Shown: in pieces, positions 14,001-29,000 of the stretch
How positions within the stretch are numbered: the first letter of the stretch is position 1
Layout of the letters: each line of letters begins with the position of its first letter
NCBI GenBank assembly: GCA_020002185.1
Contig: CM034534.1
Span: forward strand, 67,033,691-67,097,690
DNA length: 64,000 nucleotides
Reading direction: 5' to 3'
From: Paraescarpia echinospica
Taxonomy: Eukaryota; Annelida; Polychaeta; Sabellida; Siboglinidae
Notes under the pieces: model-generated
What the model was told of the DNA's origin: nothing
The model's database searches: none
What the model saw: only the letters and a program-made list of their open reading frames with translations
Program-made: the position numbers and the translations under genes

Positions 14001-17000
14001 GGCATTGGAAATTGCTGACAAATTATCAGATGCTGCTAAAAAGTGGGTATACATTAATTAGGGCATGCACGTTTAATAGAATGAATACGTTATCCACCTA
14101 ATCTTCCTTGATTGATTTCCACTAGTCATGCGTTATATACACCAATCATACAACACATATTAACACATGTACAATGGATTAACATTTAAAAACATTAAAA
14201 TAATAATAACAAATCATAATTAAAAACAATTACATAAAAATAATTTTTTTTTTAGATAAACATGCTTGTTTTTACTGTTCGCACCGAGATATCTAACTGG
14301 TAAATCATCATTATTCGTAAGAATGGAACGATTCCACTGACCCGTATTTCCTGGATGTGACATGCCAGTTTCAGTGACCACACGAATCGTTCGCCGAACG
14401 CAACGACAATGTTGCAGGGTGATTCACTGGGGTTACATAGGGCATTGTCTGCGGAGGGTAGCACGTGGGGGGCGATGGAGCCGTCAATGGCACAATCCAC
14501 CCCCAGCCACTTCCCCTTGCATTCACACTTTCCTGCACACAAAATGTCACGCATGGTCAAAATTATTTCTAATTTTGCATATGTCTCGGACAATTTCACT
14601 TTTGTATTTCACAAGATTTCAACCGTTGTCAAGCTCCTCGTGAAATGTTGTATTTTAATTAACAATCATACCTTGAAAACTACTTCTCCTATCTTGATAA
14701 AATTTTCATTATGTCTATATGAAAGGAAGGTCAGATATTAAATAATTTGTCAATCTGCATAGCAGTAACCATGGTAACAATATGATAATTCTTTGAAATT
14801 CTGACAGGTGTAGTTTTATGGAAAATTTAATTCATGCATTTCCATTTTTGTTATTTATTCAAGTACTTAGATGAATAAAGGGTAATATCTTTGGTATAAA
14901 TCTGATTTTTAATATTAGTTTATACATTTTTTTGTTTATGTAAGTTATTAAAAATAAATGCAAAGTGATGAAACTAAAGTTGTACAATATGTGGTGTAGG
15001 AGACTCCTGTTAAAACTAACACATAGACGCTATCACAGGGGCCAACGTGGGGTTTGGTAATTGTCTACCTTTTATATACTTAGTTAGTTTTTTTGTATTT
15101 CATTGATGTGTCACTGTTAAATAGTATTTAGGCGCATAGGTGTATTCGCGTGTGCTTTTTAGGTTTGCTTATTCACGCAAGCAGTGAAGCGGTGAGTGTG
15201 TAATACCATATAAGACTATACTATCAGTTGAGCTCGGCCTTAGGTGTCACCCACCATTGACACAGTTGCCATTGTTGAGTCCGGAACAGTCGTTGATGCA
15301 GATCTTGCTGATGATCTGAGGGTCTGGGATGGACCGGCCGGACACAACTGCCCACAACTGGACATCCAGGTTGAGATGGATGAGGCACTGCTCAGCCAGA
15401 CTGTTGATTCCTGCCACTGCCCAGGCTGGGTCTCCCGTCACCTGAGAAATATAACAACATTCATTTCAACGTGCGCTGCAAATAAAACATGCACCAACGA
15501 AATCATAAGTGGCTGGAGCGGACAGTCCGGACTCAGGAGTGGACAGTCCGGACGCAGGAGTGGACAGTCCGGACTCAGGAGTGGACAGCCCGGACTCAGG
15601 AGTGGACAGTCCGGACTCAGGAGCGGACAGTCGGGACTCAGGAGCAGACAGTCCGGACTCCGGAGCAGACAGTCCGGATTCGGGAGCGAATAGTCCGGAC
15701 TCCGGAGTGGACAGTTCGGAGTGGACAGTCAAGAAAGGCAATAAAGAGCTTAATTAGAACACCAAAAGTAAATCTTGAAAGTCACGACCTTTATACGAGT
15801 AGCAACAAATCTGGCAGCTTTGTGAAGAAAACAAAAACATACATAACTTAAACATGCCACTTCGCACTTGAATTATTTTCGTGCCCCATTTCCAAAAATA
15901 CCCTCGACCCCCCACGCACCTTGATATCAGCAACACAGTCCTGCAGCGCCTCATCGCGTCCTATGGGAACGGTCTCACAGGCCTTGGAGAGCCCTGACTT
16001 AAGAATTCTATCTTGACATGTGATCAACGCATCGTTCTGTGTCCACCTTGCAGGCCAAGTTGTCACCGCCTAACGAAACACAAAGGGGTCACATCGGTAT
16101 TTATTTTTCAACCCGCCTTACAAAACACAAATGGGTCACATCATTATTTATTTTTCAAAACGCAACAATGTTAAGAGGATATACCCCACTTTAGATGATT
16201 TTTTTTATTATCACAGCGAGTGTACTTCAACAGATTTACAGGTTTACTAGGGATAAGGTTCACCTTTATAAACATTACAAACCTCTAAATCACCTCTATT
16301 GATAAAGCATGGGTCAATCATGAAGTGAATTCCATATTTCCATATATTTGAAGGCTATCTATAAGAAATTGCTTTTTGCAATAATCAACACTTTGGGAAG
16401 TACAAATGCTATGCTATGATAAACTGGTGTACATTGTTATGTTTATTGCATACTCTTCAAACTATGTCTAAAAACATTGTTCTGTGAAATATCTTGGGAA
16501 TAGTGTACAAAAATGTGTCAATAAATGTTACTTTTCAAACAACATAATTTTGACAATTTAAAAAAATATTTGTACTGCTTTTAGGGAACTTCTAGAGTTA
16601 AATACACAAGTAACCTTAATGATCATTGTGAATGCATTGTAATAAAACAGTCACTACTTCTAAAGCAATAAGCAAATGTAAAGTTTTAGGACTCTCAATG
16701 ACATTTTTTATTTTTGTCTTTTAAAAACAGAACTAACCTTTGCTTCAAATGCTGCATCGTATTCAAACTGAATCTTAACTGCGGTGTTGGGATTTACTGA
16801 TCTCTGCACCAGATCATCGCTGATGTCCTCGCCTAGAAAAGCAACGAAGTCAACATACAAGCACTCGGAGATGAATTAGTTTTAAATGTACACCTAGGAA
16901 ACATACATTACAAAGAGAAACAACGGCAAAGCTACGATAAAACCTTTATGCTTCGACAAATTGGAAAATAACTCTCCTCGGTAATAGAGTTATGCCCATT

Positions 17001-20000
17001 CACGATCGAGTATGCACTTAATTAGGCTAAAATTTAAGTCATATTGTCTTGGTAATGTTTACAAAAAACTTCCAATAAGTCAATTTCACTAAAGAATCAT
17101 AAACCGCTTTCAGTATGAGCCATGACAAAATATTCAAGGCCAATGAAGTTGCTATTATTATAAGTACCTTAAATGAGTAAAATCTATGACTTTTATTGTT
17201 TTATAATAGCAAAGTTAAAACTGGCTGAATCGTAGCAGTTGTCAGCTTGCAGATTATGACAAATATACTTTGTAACTTACCATTCTCGAGTTTGGTTTTG
17301 ATCGCTTCAGCAACTGAAAAGAATGTAAAATGATTACATGAAACTTGTTTTTAACTTACACGTAATTTCAAAGTCAATTTGAAATATTTTCTAATAAAAA
17401 TGAGTGGTTAGACATTAAGCATTTTCCAATTATACGTCTTCATTTACTATCCATACAATTCTATATATTCATTCTTTTCTTACTCGATTAAACGGATTTA
17501 TTTCTAGGTAGGCTGTGTCACAAAGCAAACAATCAGACGAGACTTTTTAGCAAAGAATAACTGTGACATTATGGGATGTGGAACGTAGAATAGCAAAAGC
17601 CATGACCAGTTCATTAAACAACTGCACTTACATTTTCTGGGAATCATTCAGCCATGCTGCAACAACTGCACAAAAGTTGGTTCTTTGTATGCACAGTTCC
17701 ACCACTGTTTACTCGTAGAGCCTCATTTAGACAGCTAAATAAACTTTGGAGTGACTGGAATTGTGCAGGCTTCGAATGAAAGCACGAAGATATCAAGAAC
17801 AGTCCTCTAAAATAAAAATAAAACATTCTAACAACACCATAAAGTATATCATCTACTCACGGTCAACTATTTCGGACTCGTAATAGTCATAGCCCTCAGC
17901 AGCAGAGCTCTCCTTCCATTTATCTCCAGCCTCAGCCTGTCTCACTGAGAGCAGTTCACATATCTTGGAAGCAGCGCGACTCTGGTAGTTGATAGCTACA
18001 CATGTAAATTTTGTTTCCTCTGTGCATAAACGTTTGCAATCGCCTGCCGTGCCAACATCACGGAATGTGCTGCGAGCACTGTCCATGATCAGCCAACCAG
18101 TTGTCGCCGTCCACACACGGGTACCTGGTGATCAAAGGTGGCATTAGTAATACACCTGGTGATCAAAAGTTGCATTAGTAATAGACACCTGGTGATCAAA
18201 TGTCGTGTCAGTAATAGACACCTAGTGATCAAATGTTGCATCAGTAAAACACCTGGTGATCAAACATGGCATTAGTAATACTCCTGGTGGCTAAATGTGG
18301 CATTAGGAATATGCAGTGGGTGATGAAACGTAGCATTTTACAGTTGACCAATCCTCAAATGAAATGTGACATACTTAAAAAAAAGTTGCAAATATGCAAA
18401 TGTGACATGGTTAAAATAAACGCGACATACCATAATGAATATGTGCTCAAACATGACATAGCAAAAAAAAAGGTGATCAAACGTGACCCATCTAAAACAA
18501 ACCTTGGCATCACGTAGAATTTTTCATTATTTGATAAAACATCCATTGTGATCAAATGAGAGTTTCATCTAAGTACAGTTTTGTTTAGGCGACTCACATA
18601 TACAATGATGGCCATTTCCACGGTGAACATTGTGTAAGTGGTCATTGCTGAAATCACCTATCTCACCTTGCACATTCTTGGTGACAATGTGACAGGGCTT
18701 GGTGTGCATGTTGGGGGCACAGACTGGCTTTGCCCCTCCACAGCTGCAGGAGGTGATGCTGGGCATTGTCAGTTGGTCTGCCACCTCTCCAGCCTTGAGA
18801 CGCAGGCCACCGTACAGACTGTCTTCCTCACTCACCCTAGGAACAATAAGTATTATTAGTAAGTAGCTAACACCCACTCAATCATTTACCCATTTAGGAC
18901 TGCTTAAATCACTTTATACTTTCCTCCCTGGCAGACCTGTTCAATCGAACACCATCTCGACTTCTCTGGGAAGTATGCTGCGATTTAGGCTATACATCCA
19001 GGTACTCATTCATACAGCTGAGCGAACTGGAGCAACACATAGTGAATGAACTTGCCCAAGGTTCAACATGGCAGCACAGGATTCGAACCCGGGTTCTCAT
19101 GATTGAGAGTCTGGTGGTCTAGTCACTGCATGACTGTGCTTAACAATATTTAGCAACACTGCGATTATCACCGGTGCAGTATTTTATATGAACCTTGTTC
19201 CCACTGACCACTTAATGTCTGCTGCCTCTAAGTACAGTGAAAACAAATCAAACTTGAAGCTAAAGTTACGCCTTCTGGAGAGTTGCTCACCACTCAATTC
19301 GCTCAAAGTGTCCATCTTTCTCCAACAGGTAGAAGAGCATATTGTCTACACGCACGTAAATAACTATAAAAGCTACCCTTATGTTTAGTTAAATACATCA
19401 CCAACTGGTAGATCAGAGGCTAATGATCCAACGACTGCGAACATGCACAGAAAGAGGAAGTGGACCTCGGCAGCTGGGAGGAGATATTGCCAGACTGTCC
19501 ACAAAGTCAGCATATTGATATGTAGATTATGCCAACTCTATTTGTCAGGCCACTGTGTCAGAATGCTGCACTCCAAACCTCCCTGAGCAATACTGTTTTC
19601 CCAGCTAAGCAACGGTTTGAGAACCCGCAGCAGCTAGAGGAAAAGCATAAAAGATATGAAGAACTACCCAAACGCCATGTCGACAATTTACTGACCTGCC
19701 TTCCGACCATCTACTCTGGCACCGCAGCATCAACCAACGGCCCACTTTGAAACACACCACCTACTAAATGAGGCCGAGAAAGAACAGAAGAGAAAGAAGC
19801 AGCAGAAACTCGAATTACAAGCTTCGTCCTGGCCTCGTTGCACTAAGACCTGTCGACCAACAACAACTAATGACGAGAGAGGATGCTAGTGGAGGGCGCA
19901 AGGAGAAGCGGAAGACTACAACTGGGATGGAAGGAATGTGTGAAGAGATCTGGCAGGATTGGGAGGGAGGGAAGAACGTTTGGACACCAACTGGACTTTT

Positions 20001-23000
20001 CTGGGAAGTGTTCAGCCATGCCACAATTACTGTGCGAAGACTACTCTTAACGTCTCAGATGGCCCCCCAGCAGCGTCAGTCAGATTCCAAGTGGGCCGAC
20101 ACTTACCTCCACGTGCGAGTAAACTCGTTCGGGAATCTGTTAGTTGCATCGGCATGGACATAGATGGAGCCATCAGCCTTGGTGTAATCGTTTGCTTTGT
20201 CATCGTCCAACACTCCGCACAGACCTACAGGTACACCAGAAGTGGGAGTATAGTTTAGTATCTCTTGGGCACTTTACGCCAAACATGTGCACGTGAAGCA
20301 GCCGTGCTGAATAAGATGGTCATTTTAAGCAAATGCAAAAATGCAGCATTTAAAGAAAATAAACTTATAATAGCTGTTATTTTGAATCAGCTGTAAAAAT
20401 GTTACAGGTGTAGCCTTCGATCAATAGCACCTTCCTAGTTCCAATGTAAAAAACTAAATAATTTTGTTTTGGTTTCTTCCTGCATACCCACTGACATGTC
20501 TATAACCAACATTTCCAGTGGGGTGATTTACATACAGACTGATACTAGCTGTTTGACAGTATTTTTTACAAACAGGATAGTCATTAGATACCAGCAGTTT
20601 ACGTTACAAATCTTTCATTTCAATACCAAAACGCCTGGTACCATTAGCTGCCTTGATATGCACTGTATGTACTAACTTTGAGGGATACTGATATAATTTA
20701 AGGTAGGGCCTACTACATGAATTAAAAACATTCTTGTTTTTCATAGATTTTGTGCAATAAGTCAGGTATAGACATCGTTCTATTAGTGAAAAACCACAAC
20801 GCACATTCGTTAATGTAATGATAACCAATTAGGTTTAACTGAACGCGACATGTATTAACCAAGCAACTCCCTGCTCACTCAATTAAATAACACATCCAAA
20901 CTATTTTAAAACATCTCCTATTTGTCAGAAATAGCTTCATTTAAAAGGGAACGAGATGGCATAAATGACCAGGAAAGTTGCCTCACATGCAGGGCTGCGG
21001 GAAAGTCTGTCTAGGATGCAGAGTACCACCTACCCAAGGTCTGTCCAAACTCTGTTCCAGCCGCCCACATCCACACGTTGAGGAACTGTCCATAGCTCTC
21101 GTGTATCGTCACGACACTGCCGGTTGGCAGGTGCACCTGGAGACAAGGACACGAAGAATAAGAATTTGTAGACCCCCTTGTACGCTCGGTCAACATCTAC
21201 ATTTGTAGATCCCCTTGTACGCTCGGTAAACATTTAAATTTAGCCACGTCTCTGTTTATGTTGTATAGCTAGTATTTTTAACATATTCCTGTGTTATTAG
21301 TATGCAAAGTATTCTGTGTGTGTGTGCGTGTGTTCGTGCGTGCGTTATTTTTATAAATAATTTACAGAGTTAATTAATTAATCAATGGATGAGTCTGAAG
21401 ACAATTTTTTTTTTTTTTTATTATTTTACAACAAAGTATTTTTGAATTTTCAATTGAAGAATACTTTTATATCGGGTAAAAATCCAGCACAAAAAATCAA
21501 ATAGAATATATTCTATAGAATTTTTTGGAATATATATTTTATTAAAAAAATTGTGCTAAGGGTGGGGTTGTATGCCCCGGACCCCCTAGGTGCATTTTAT
21601 TCCTTCAATGCCCACCAGCACCACCTTGAACACCATTTTACTCTGGGGAAACACTGCTAAGTATACGAACTGCCACTTTACCTGATATTTCAGACCATTT
21701 GCCAATCGCACAATGCTCATGCCAGCGGTCAGTTCTCCATTCTTGTAGAGAGTGACGGTCATCGGAAACGATGACTGGCCAGTTAACTTCGGTCCACACT
21801 TGTCTACAACGATGACATCATCGTCCACTCGCACTGCCACTGCACAGTTGCATGTTGCCTGAGAGGTGGCGCCACCAGTGCAGCGACGGTAGAACGTGTG
21901 CACCTGCAGAGACAGATGTGTTCCCAAGTGTTATGGTTAGTGACTCATTCAACATAAACAATATTTTTGGGTTTTGTGTGAATAATATTTTTTGGTTTTG
22001 TGTGATTAGCAGAAAATTGCTATTGCAGACCTGCCTACCCCAAAAATTTCCTGCCAGTAATCCGTCTTCCCATTTACACTGATTTTCAGGAATATAGGCC
22101 TGCTGTCAGTAATAGTTCAGAACCGTGTCAGATATTGTCAGGAAAAGAACACCACTGTCAGTAATACTTTAATACTGTGACTATGATGATATTGTACCCA
22201 AAACATAATCGTCTCTAATAAACTGTGAGGTGTTTTGAAGCATCCAGTTAACAACGTAAGGTAGATGTTCATAACCAGCACTGGTGGAAATCAAACGTGA
22301 AGAAGCGTAACTCTAATGTAAATGTGTCTATACACTATTGGCATAGCTAATTTACAATGACTAGAACTGTTTTACTGTGTTTTCAAGTCAAACTTTAAGC
22401 AACTGAAAGAACCTCAATAATTTTGTGTTTAATACTAACCATTGTAATTCTGATTTTATGTAACTTTCAAAAACAGCTGCTGACTCAAGCAAAATTCCAC
22501 ATTACAGCCAGATTATGTAATAAACAGCAAATAACAAATACCACTCAGAGATTTACATTGTAAACTTTACTATAGAGAAGCACACGATCATCAGAGTGCA
22601 CAATGCATGATAGTCTCCAAATTCTAAGTTCAGAATCAACAGGTTCAAGTTGAATGCATGTCGAACTTTACACTGTACACTGTTGCGACTAGGGCACTTG
22701 TGTAGTTCCTTCATTCAATATCATCCCAGGCATATTTATATTACGAAAATATTGTGTCTTAGCGCACTTTTGAAGGCCAAATAGCGACCTGGTTTGCATT
22801 AGTCTGCACCGCTGCAGTCGTGTGTTACCGCATCGCACTCGTAAAAAGAGCGATATAGAGGTGTATGTTGGTGCAATCTGGGGCTCTATTTACGCCTCAA
22901 AAGTGCTCTAAGACGCAATATTCTTAAAAGTAAATATGCCTGGGATAATGTTGAATAACAGAACTAACGCACTGAGCCTGATGTATCAAAGTTGGCAAAA

Positions 23001-26000
23001 ATCAAGTCATAATGGCGAAATCGAGGTAGGTCCAGATTCTACACAAGTGCCGTGACTAGTTGTGTCCACTGTCAACACAAGACATATCTGGTTAGAGTGC
23101 CATCAGTATGCTGCTGTTATAAACTTTTGCAGCACACGTTTCTTCTTCGCTGGTGGTGGTGCCATTTCGATCTCCATCATTTCGTGCTGCGTGACTTCTT
23201 TTTGTTTGAGCGCGGAAATGTGAATTTAACGTAACGCTGTTTCCTACTGGTCAGATTACGACCAGAAGCAGCAAATTAAAAACCATGTCACATCATGTTG
23301 CGTATATATGCTGTCACCTGTTGAATATAGTGGAAGCTAAAGTTGAGGAGTACCGAAGTGTTTGACGATCATTATAATAAAGAAAGAATCCGTAATATTT
23401 TCATCCCTCGCCGTAATACCGTAATTTGAGGTGTGTTTCTGGAATGATTCCGGACAATCCGGAATGGTAGGCAGGTCTGCTATTGGCCTCATTATACCAT
23501 ATATTTTTTAACCATTTTGTTATTATTTATCACCAGTATAATTCACAAAATGCTGTTCATTTTGTTTAATCAAACTCATCTAGATTTAAATACATGTAGC
23601 TCAACTTAGATTGTTTAACCACTGGTGAAATGATTAATGTTTAGCTGCATCTGAAGGCTGTGTATTACTGAATATTTGTCAGGATAGTTCATTTTGTTTA
23701 AAACATTTATTGCTATCATAACCAAACATTTATTTACTACATTATTTATCACTCTTTAAAGGATTTATCAGCATGGATAGGCAGAAGTTATGACTAGTCG
23801 ATAGTAAAACTTAGCCCTCAATAAATAAAATGGATTTAGTAAACTTGATAACTGTAAACTTGTGAACACCCTAAAATGTAAACATAGACAAGTAAATTAA
23901 ACGAAACAAGTTAGAGACATCAAAATAAAGAAGCAACGTCACATCAAACTCTCACCTCGTACGGCAGAGTCTTGTGCTTGTAGAACACAAACTCCCCCTC
24001 GTAATGGTTGTCGTACAACCTGCGTAGAACAAGAATGTGTTGTACTCCGTCAACTCATATTTAATTTGGTGCCGAAAATTCAAAAAAAATTAATAATTTA
24101 AAATATAAGCTAAAATGTAAGCAACATTTAAATTATACATGTGTAAAGATTTAATTGGGATACAGTGCTGGGAATTAAACAAATAACATGTAGTATTACT
24201 GTGAGAAGTAACATTTACACAAATTGCTGGTGTCCCTTTAGGTGTCACCAAACAAAATACACGTTTCATACTTGGTGCAAAATTTATTTTAAAACTATTT
24301 ATAACATCAACACAACATGTTACCCGTGAACAAGTCATTATATTACAAATATTGTACTTTTGTGTGACAATTATTTACCACATTTTGTACTATTCATAAC
24401 AACTGCAGTACACATTCTAACTAAATTAAAATAAGTATAATAACTATAATTATATGACCAACTTTACACAAATCATAACTTTAATCAAACTGAAGGAAAT
24501 GTTCTGTTAGAGGAAGTCATTGAACTCACTGTCCATTGAAGCTCTTCATATGAGGATCATTCACGGAGCCACAGTAAGCCGTGCTGTCACGGTCAACCAC
24601 TTTCAACTGCAAAATGGGGTCATACAACAGCAGAAATTAGGGGAATTTTCACAAACTTGTAACCATAATCAGGCTGGTATACTAGCAATGACTCCGTTCT
24701 GCTCTCAAAGGAGTTGTATCACGAAAGGGTTGTATTACAAAGTGGTTGTATTAGAAAGGGGTTGTATTACAAAAGTGTTGTATCACAAGTGTTGTATTAC
24801 AAAGTGGTTGTATTAGAAAGGGGTTGTATTACAAAAGGGTTGTATCACAAAAGGGTTGTATTACAAAGTGGTTGTATTAGAAAGGGGTTGTATTACAAAA
24901 GGTGTGTATTAGAAAGGGGTTGTATTACAAAAGGGTTGTATTACAAAGGGGTTGTATTACAAAGAGGTTGTATTACAAAGGGGTTGTATTAGAAAGAGGT
25001 TGTATTAGAAAGGGGTTGTATTACAAAAAGGTTGTATTACAAAGGGGTTGTATTAGAAAGGGGCTGTATTACAAAAGGGTTATATTACAAAAGGGTTGTA
25101 TTACAAAGGGGTTGTATTAGAAAGGGGTTGTTTTACAAAAGGGTTGTATTACAAAATGGCTGTAATACAAAGGGGTTGTATTAGAAAGTGGTTGTATTAC
25201 AAAGGTGTATTAAAAAGGGATTTGTATTACAAAGGGGTTGTATTAAAGTACACCAAAGTGATCCCATGACAAAGGTCACTCGAATGGATTCTATAAAAAC
25301 TACCTTGATCACACAACAAAGACCTCACCTCTAGTGTCTTCAATGTCCTCTCTGCCTCGTCCTTCTTGTCCACTACAAAGGTCTGGTTGACCGTCATGTA
25401 GAGGGTGTGACTGCGGTCATAGAGAGAGTCGGCAGTCGCTCGCACCATCATCGTGAAGGGTCTGTACCAGTTGGAGCTCGTGATCACCAAGCCACACGCA
25501 ATGCCTCCCGACTCTTTCTCAAGGACAACTTGCGGCAGAAGGGCGTTGTTCTGTGCATGGAGGCGATAATTTATGCATTTTGTGTCTGTAGTATTGATAA
25601 TACAGATATGAGGATAGTCTATGTATATAAATAATAAATAAGAAGAAGAAAATAATAAGTTTCTATTGTGACTAGGCCCTGTGCTCTAAACGAAGCAAGG
25701 AAGACTAAGTATGTAGTGTAACTAGAATAAAGACCCTAAAGGTATACTGCTCCCCAAACTGTGTTTAATAAGCCCGAAACATTATTTTGTAATTTGAATG
25801 TCATGCCGAAATAATGTTCAAATTATATACAAAATATTCAGATTCTAAACACGCTCTATTGGTAACTGTAAGACCCTTTGTCGTATAGCAGGTTTGCCTG
25901 GTTCCAACATTCGAGAGAAGTAATTCAGTATACTTCCTGCTGAGTTAGCACTCATGTCAGTCCTGACACCTACCTTGGGGCAGTAAAGAGGGTTGTTATC

Positions 26001-29000
26001 TGGGATGTCCACGTCTACCCTGATGGTGCAGTCCTTGCCACAGATGAGGTCTGGAGGGGCATTGACGTGAATCAACATCTTGTGACCCTCCGCCCCTTCT
26101 ATCAGCTCCAGGGGTCCAGTTGTCATCACCTGCAAATAGTGATAACTTTACTGCAATCAAATGGGGCATTATAAAATAAAATCAACACATACCTCAGAAG
26201 GGCTGGATATATGTAGATAAAAGGGTCGGACTCTCGATAAGCCAAAGGGCTTCCTTGTCCACCTGCCATCTAGAGTTAATTCTCTGGATGGCAATCTTGT
26301 TAAATCTTGTTAAATTATGTTAGGGCAATGCAGGGGTGCATACACCCTTGATACGTAACTGCTGTAGACAGTGCAGCTGTGTAGTGAATTAGCATATCCA
26401 CCTGGCAATGGCATGCCAGCACTCTTGAGTTCAAAACCTGGACTGGGCAGACATGGTACGTGTGGTGTAAACAGCTGGCTCTCAACATTGGAGCTTGTGT
26501 ATTCCTTGTGGCTTGGAGATCATGTTAAAATGTCGGTCCCGTCTCAATTTGGGACATAACAGAACCACCAAGGACGACACACACCGTAGTAGTGACCACC
26601 CTCAGTGCCACCATAGATAGGTCAGTTTGGCGGGAATTGTCTAAAAACGGCATTCTGTCCACAATATATATAGATTAATCAGTTCAAATAGAACGTTACC
26701 GAAGGCTGGAAACAACAAGAAAGAACTAGAGCTAGTACAACATCCCCCTCTTGAATGACCCCCTTCTGCAATAGTACATAGGCACAATTTAATAATAATA
26801 AATATATAATATAGTATAAAATACATAAAATAATGTAATAATACAGTGATAATGAGACAATATTATGAAATGGTGTGCATGTTGAGTAATATGATTGGTT
26901 TTATTCTTACAGCAGATTCACAGAGTTTACCTTCACTTCTGGTTGAAGCTTTGCGCTTATCTTTGGATAACTTTCGATGTGGCCACAGTCAATGTCATAG
27001 CAGGTATACACTCGACATTGCACCTACAAACAAGACAGTGCAATAACGTCATAACAGCATTCTTTTATAGAACCTACACTGCAGAGTACCAGTGGAGATA
27101 ACAGACAAGATGAGGGAGGAGACAGTTTCAAGAGGAAGATGGTGATAAAAAAATAATAATAATAATGAACTATATTTAATAATGAACTATATAAGACTCT
27201 GTTCAACAGTGGGCAATGACGGAAGGAAATCGAGGACCAATATCATGGCTAAACTCACCAGAGCTGACAGAGAGAAGAGAGAGCAACAATAATAAAAAAT
27301 AGGGTAAAAATGTTGTTTAGCATAGTAAACAAGTTTGTTCAATCTAACACAGGTTCCATTACTGATCTACACATCACATGACCGGTTACAGAGCAACAAG
27401 GTTTGTCAAGCTTAATAAAATGGCTGATGCACATGGGAATCTGTCGGACATTACGTCGTATATTTTGCATATTATATATTATATATTGTCATAGTGGTGT
27501 AGAATTATATTGAACGCCTGTAAATACTACAGCTGTCTTGGTAAAGCATTGCACGACAGAAGTCATGCTCATAATCTTGACTGTGATATCCGTTTCTGGA
27601 TTCGTCAATTAAAGACAAAACTTACATTTTTCATGTCGACATCACTGATGCCAGCGTCTTTGTGAACGCTGGGAGGAAGTGAGCTATATGCCTCAGTCAC
27701 CACCAGGGGGTCGACGATGACCTTCTCGCTGTACTTCTGCTTCAGGTCGTTGCCAAGGTACCAGCGGACGTCATATTCAACCCGCGAGTCATTGACGACG
27801 GGGAAGCGACACTGGAGGGTGAGGTCTTTGCTGGTGATGACATCGCCAGGGGTCTTTATCTCAGGCACAATCTGGGGGTAGTCACTCAAGAGAGGATATG
27901 CTGAAAGATGGACGAATGCAAACTTGCAGAACTAAATCAGACAATATTGTCACAGTTTGCATGACTTATTAAGGGGTGAAGTAAAAAGTGTTTGAGCAGT
28001 CTCAAGGATGGTATACTGCACTATATAATCTTGAATCTATATGAATCCATCTTTTAAAACAGTGTCTTTCATTGCAATTTATAAGTATAATTTTGTTGCT
28101 TAAAGCCATGCATTAATTATTGTAACTGAAGAAACGCTTAATCCTATTACCACAAACCATATATAACACTTCCAGTGTATTAATCAACCCCAGACAATAT
28201 CGATCGTAAATCACTTGTCTGTTTAGTGAGTTGGGCAACACAGATTGACACAATGGGACCTTTTATATGACCATGTGAACTATGTGTCAGTGACACAGTT
28301 TGTGTACGCCGGTGCAAACTGATGTACCTGTTTATGATGACAGGTGCAGGATACAAGTCTTTAAAAATATCAAATAAATCAAACAGCACTTGTGAAATCA
28401 CATAGGTCAGTCACAGCCAGAAAAGTATTATTTATCCTGGATGTAAGTGACAACAATTCTAGGCCACCTTATTCCTAGCAATGAAAGTCATTGGTCAACG
28501 CAAGCTCTCTACAAGATTCAGGTGGATCCGCGAGAGCAGAAACTAAATAGCTGCCCCCCTGGAATTTTGCTGGGGGCTGACATGTGGTTCTGCCCCTGGA
28601 ATTTTGCTGGGGGCAGACATATGGTTCTGCCCCCCCCCCCCAGTAAATATGAGCGTGAAAGTGGGGTTTTTGGTGAGCCTTAAGGGGGGTGCAATTCGAG
28701 ATTTGTGGTAAGCTTAAAAAGTTTTGAACGTCAGCACAAAAAACGAGAAGCACTCCGCCCCCTCCCCCCATCTTCTGATGTCTTGGTCCGACAGCACATA
28801 GAGGAATGGTGCTGAAAATCCGGTTCTCAGCTCCCCCAATATTAATTTCATCCCTGCACCAGAGGTTGACAATAAAAATGCTACTTACGGATGGGGCACT
28901 CTTCACTGGCGGCAATCTGCTCTGCAGACAAACTGGTCGAGAAGATTCGTAGACACGCGATTTGTCCAAAGAAGTAATTAGCAAAGCCAGGCACTGCGCC

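Noticed and set aside
15244..15850. Plus-strand frames of 120-149 codons with SPDSGVD-like repeats
   Set aside because: They cover the antisense of exon 23 and the 21-bp minisatellite.
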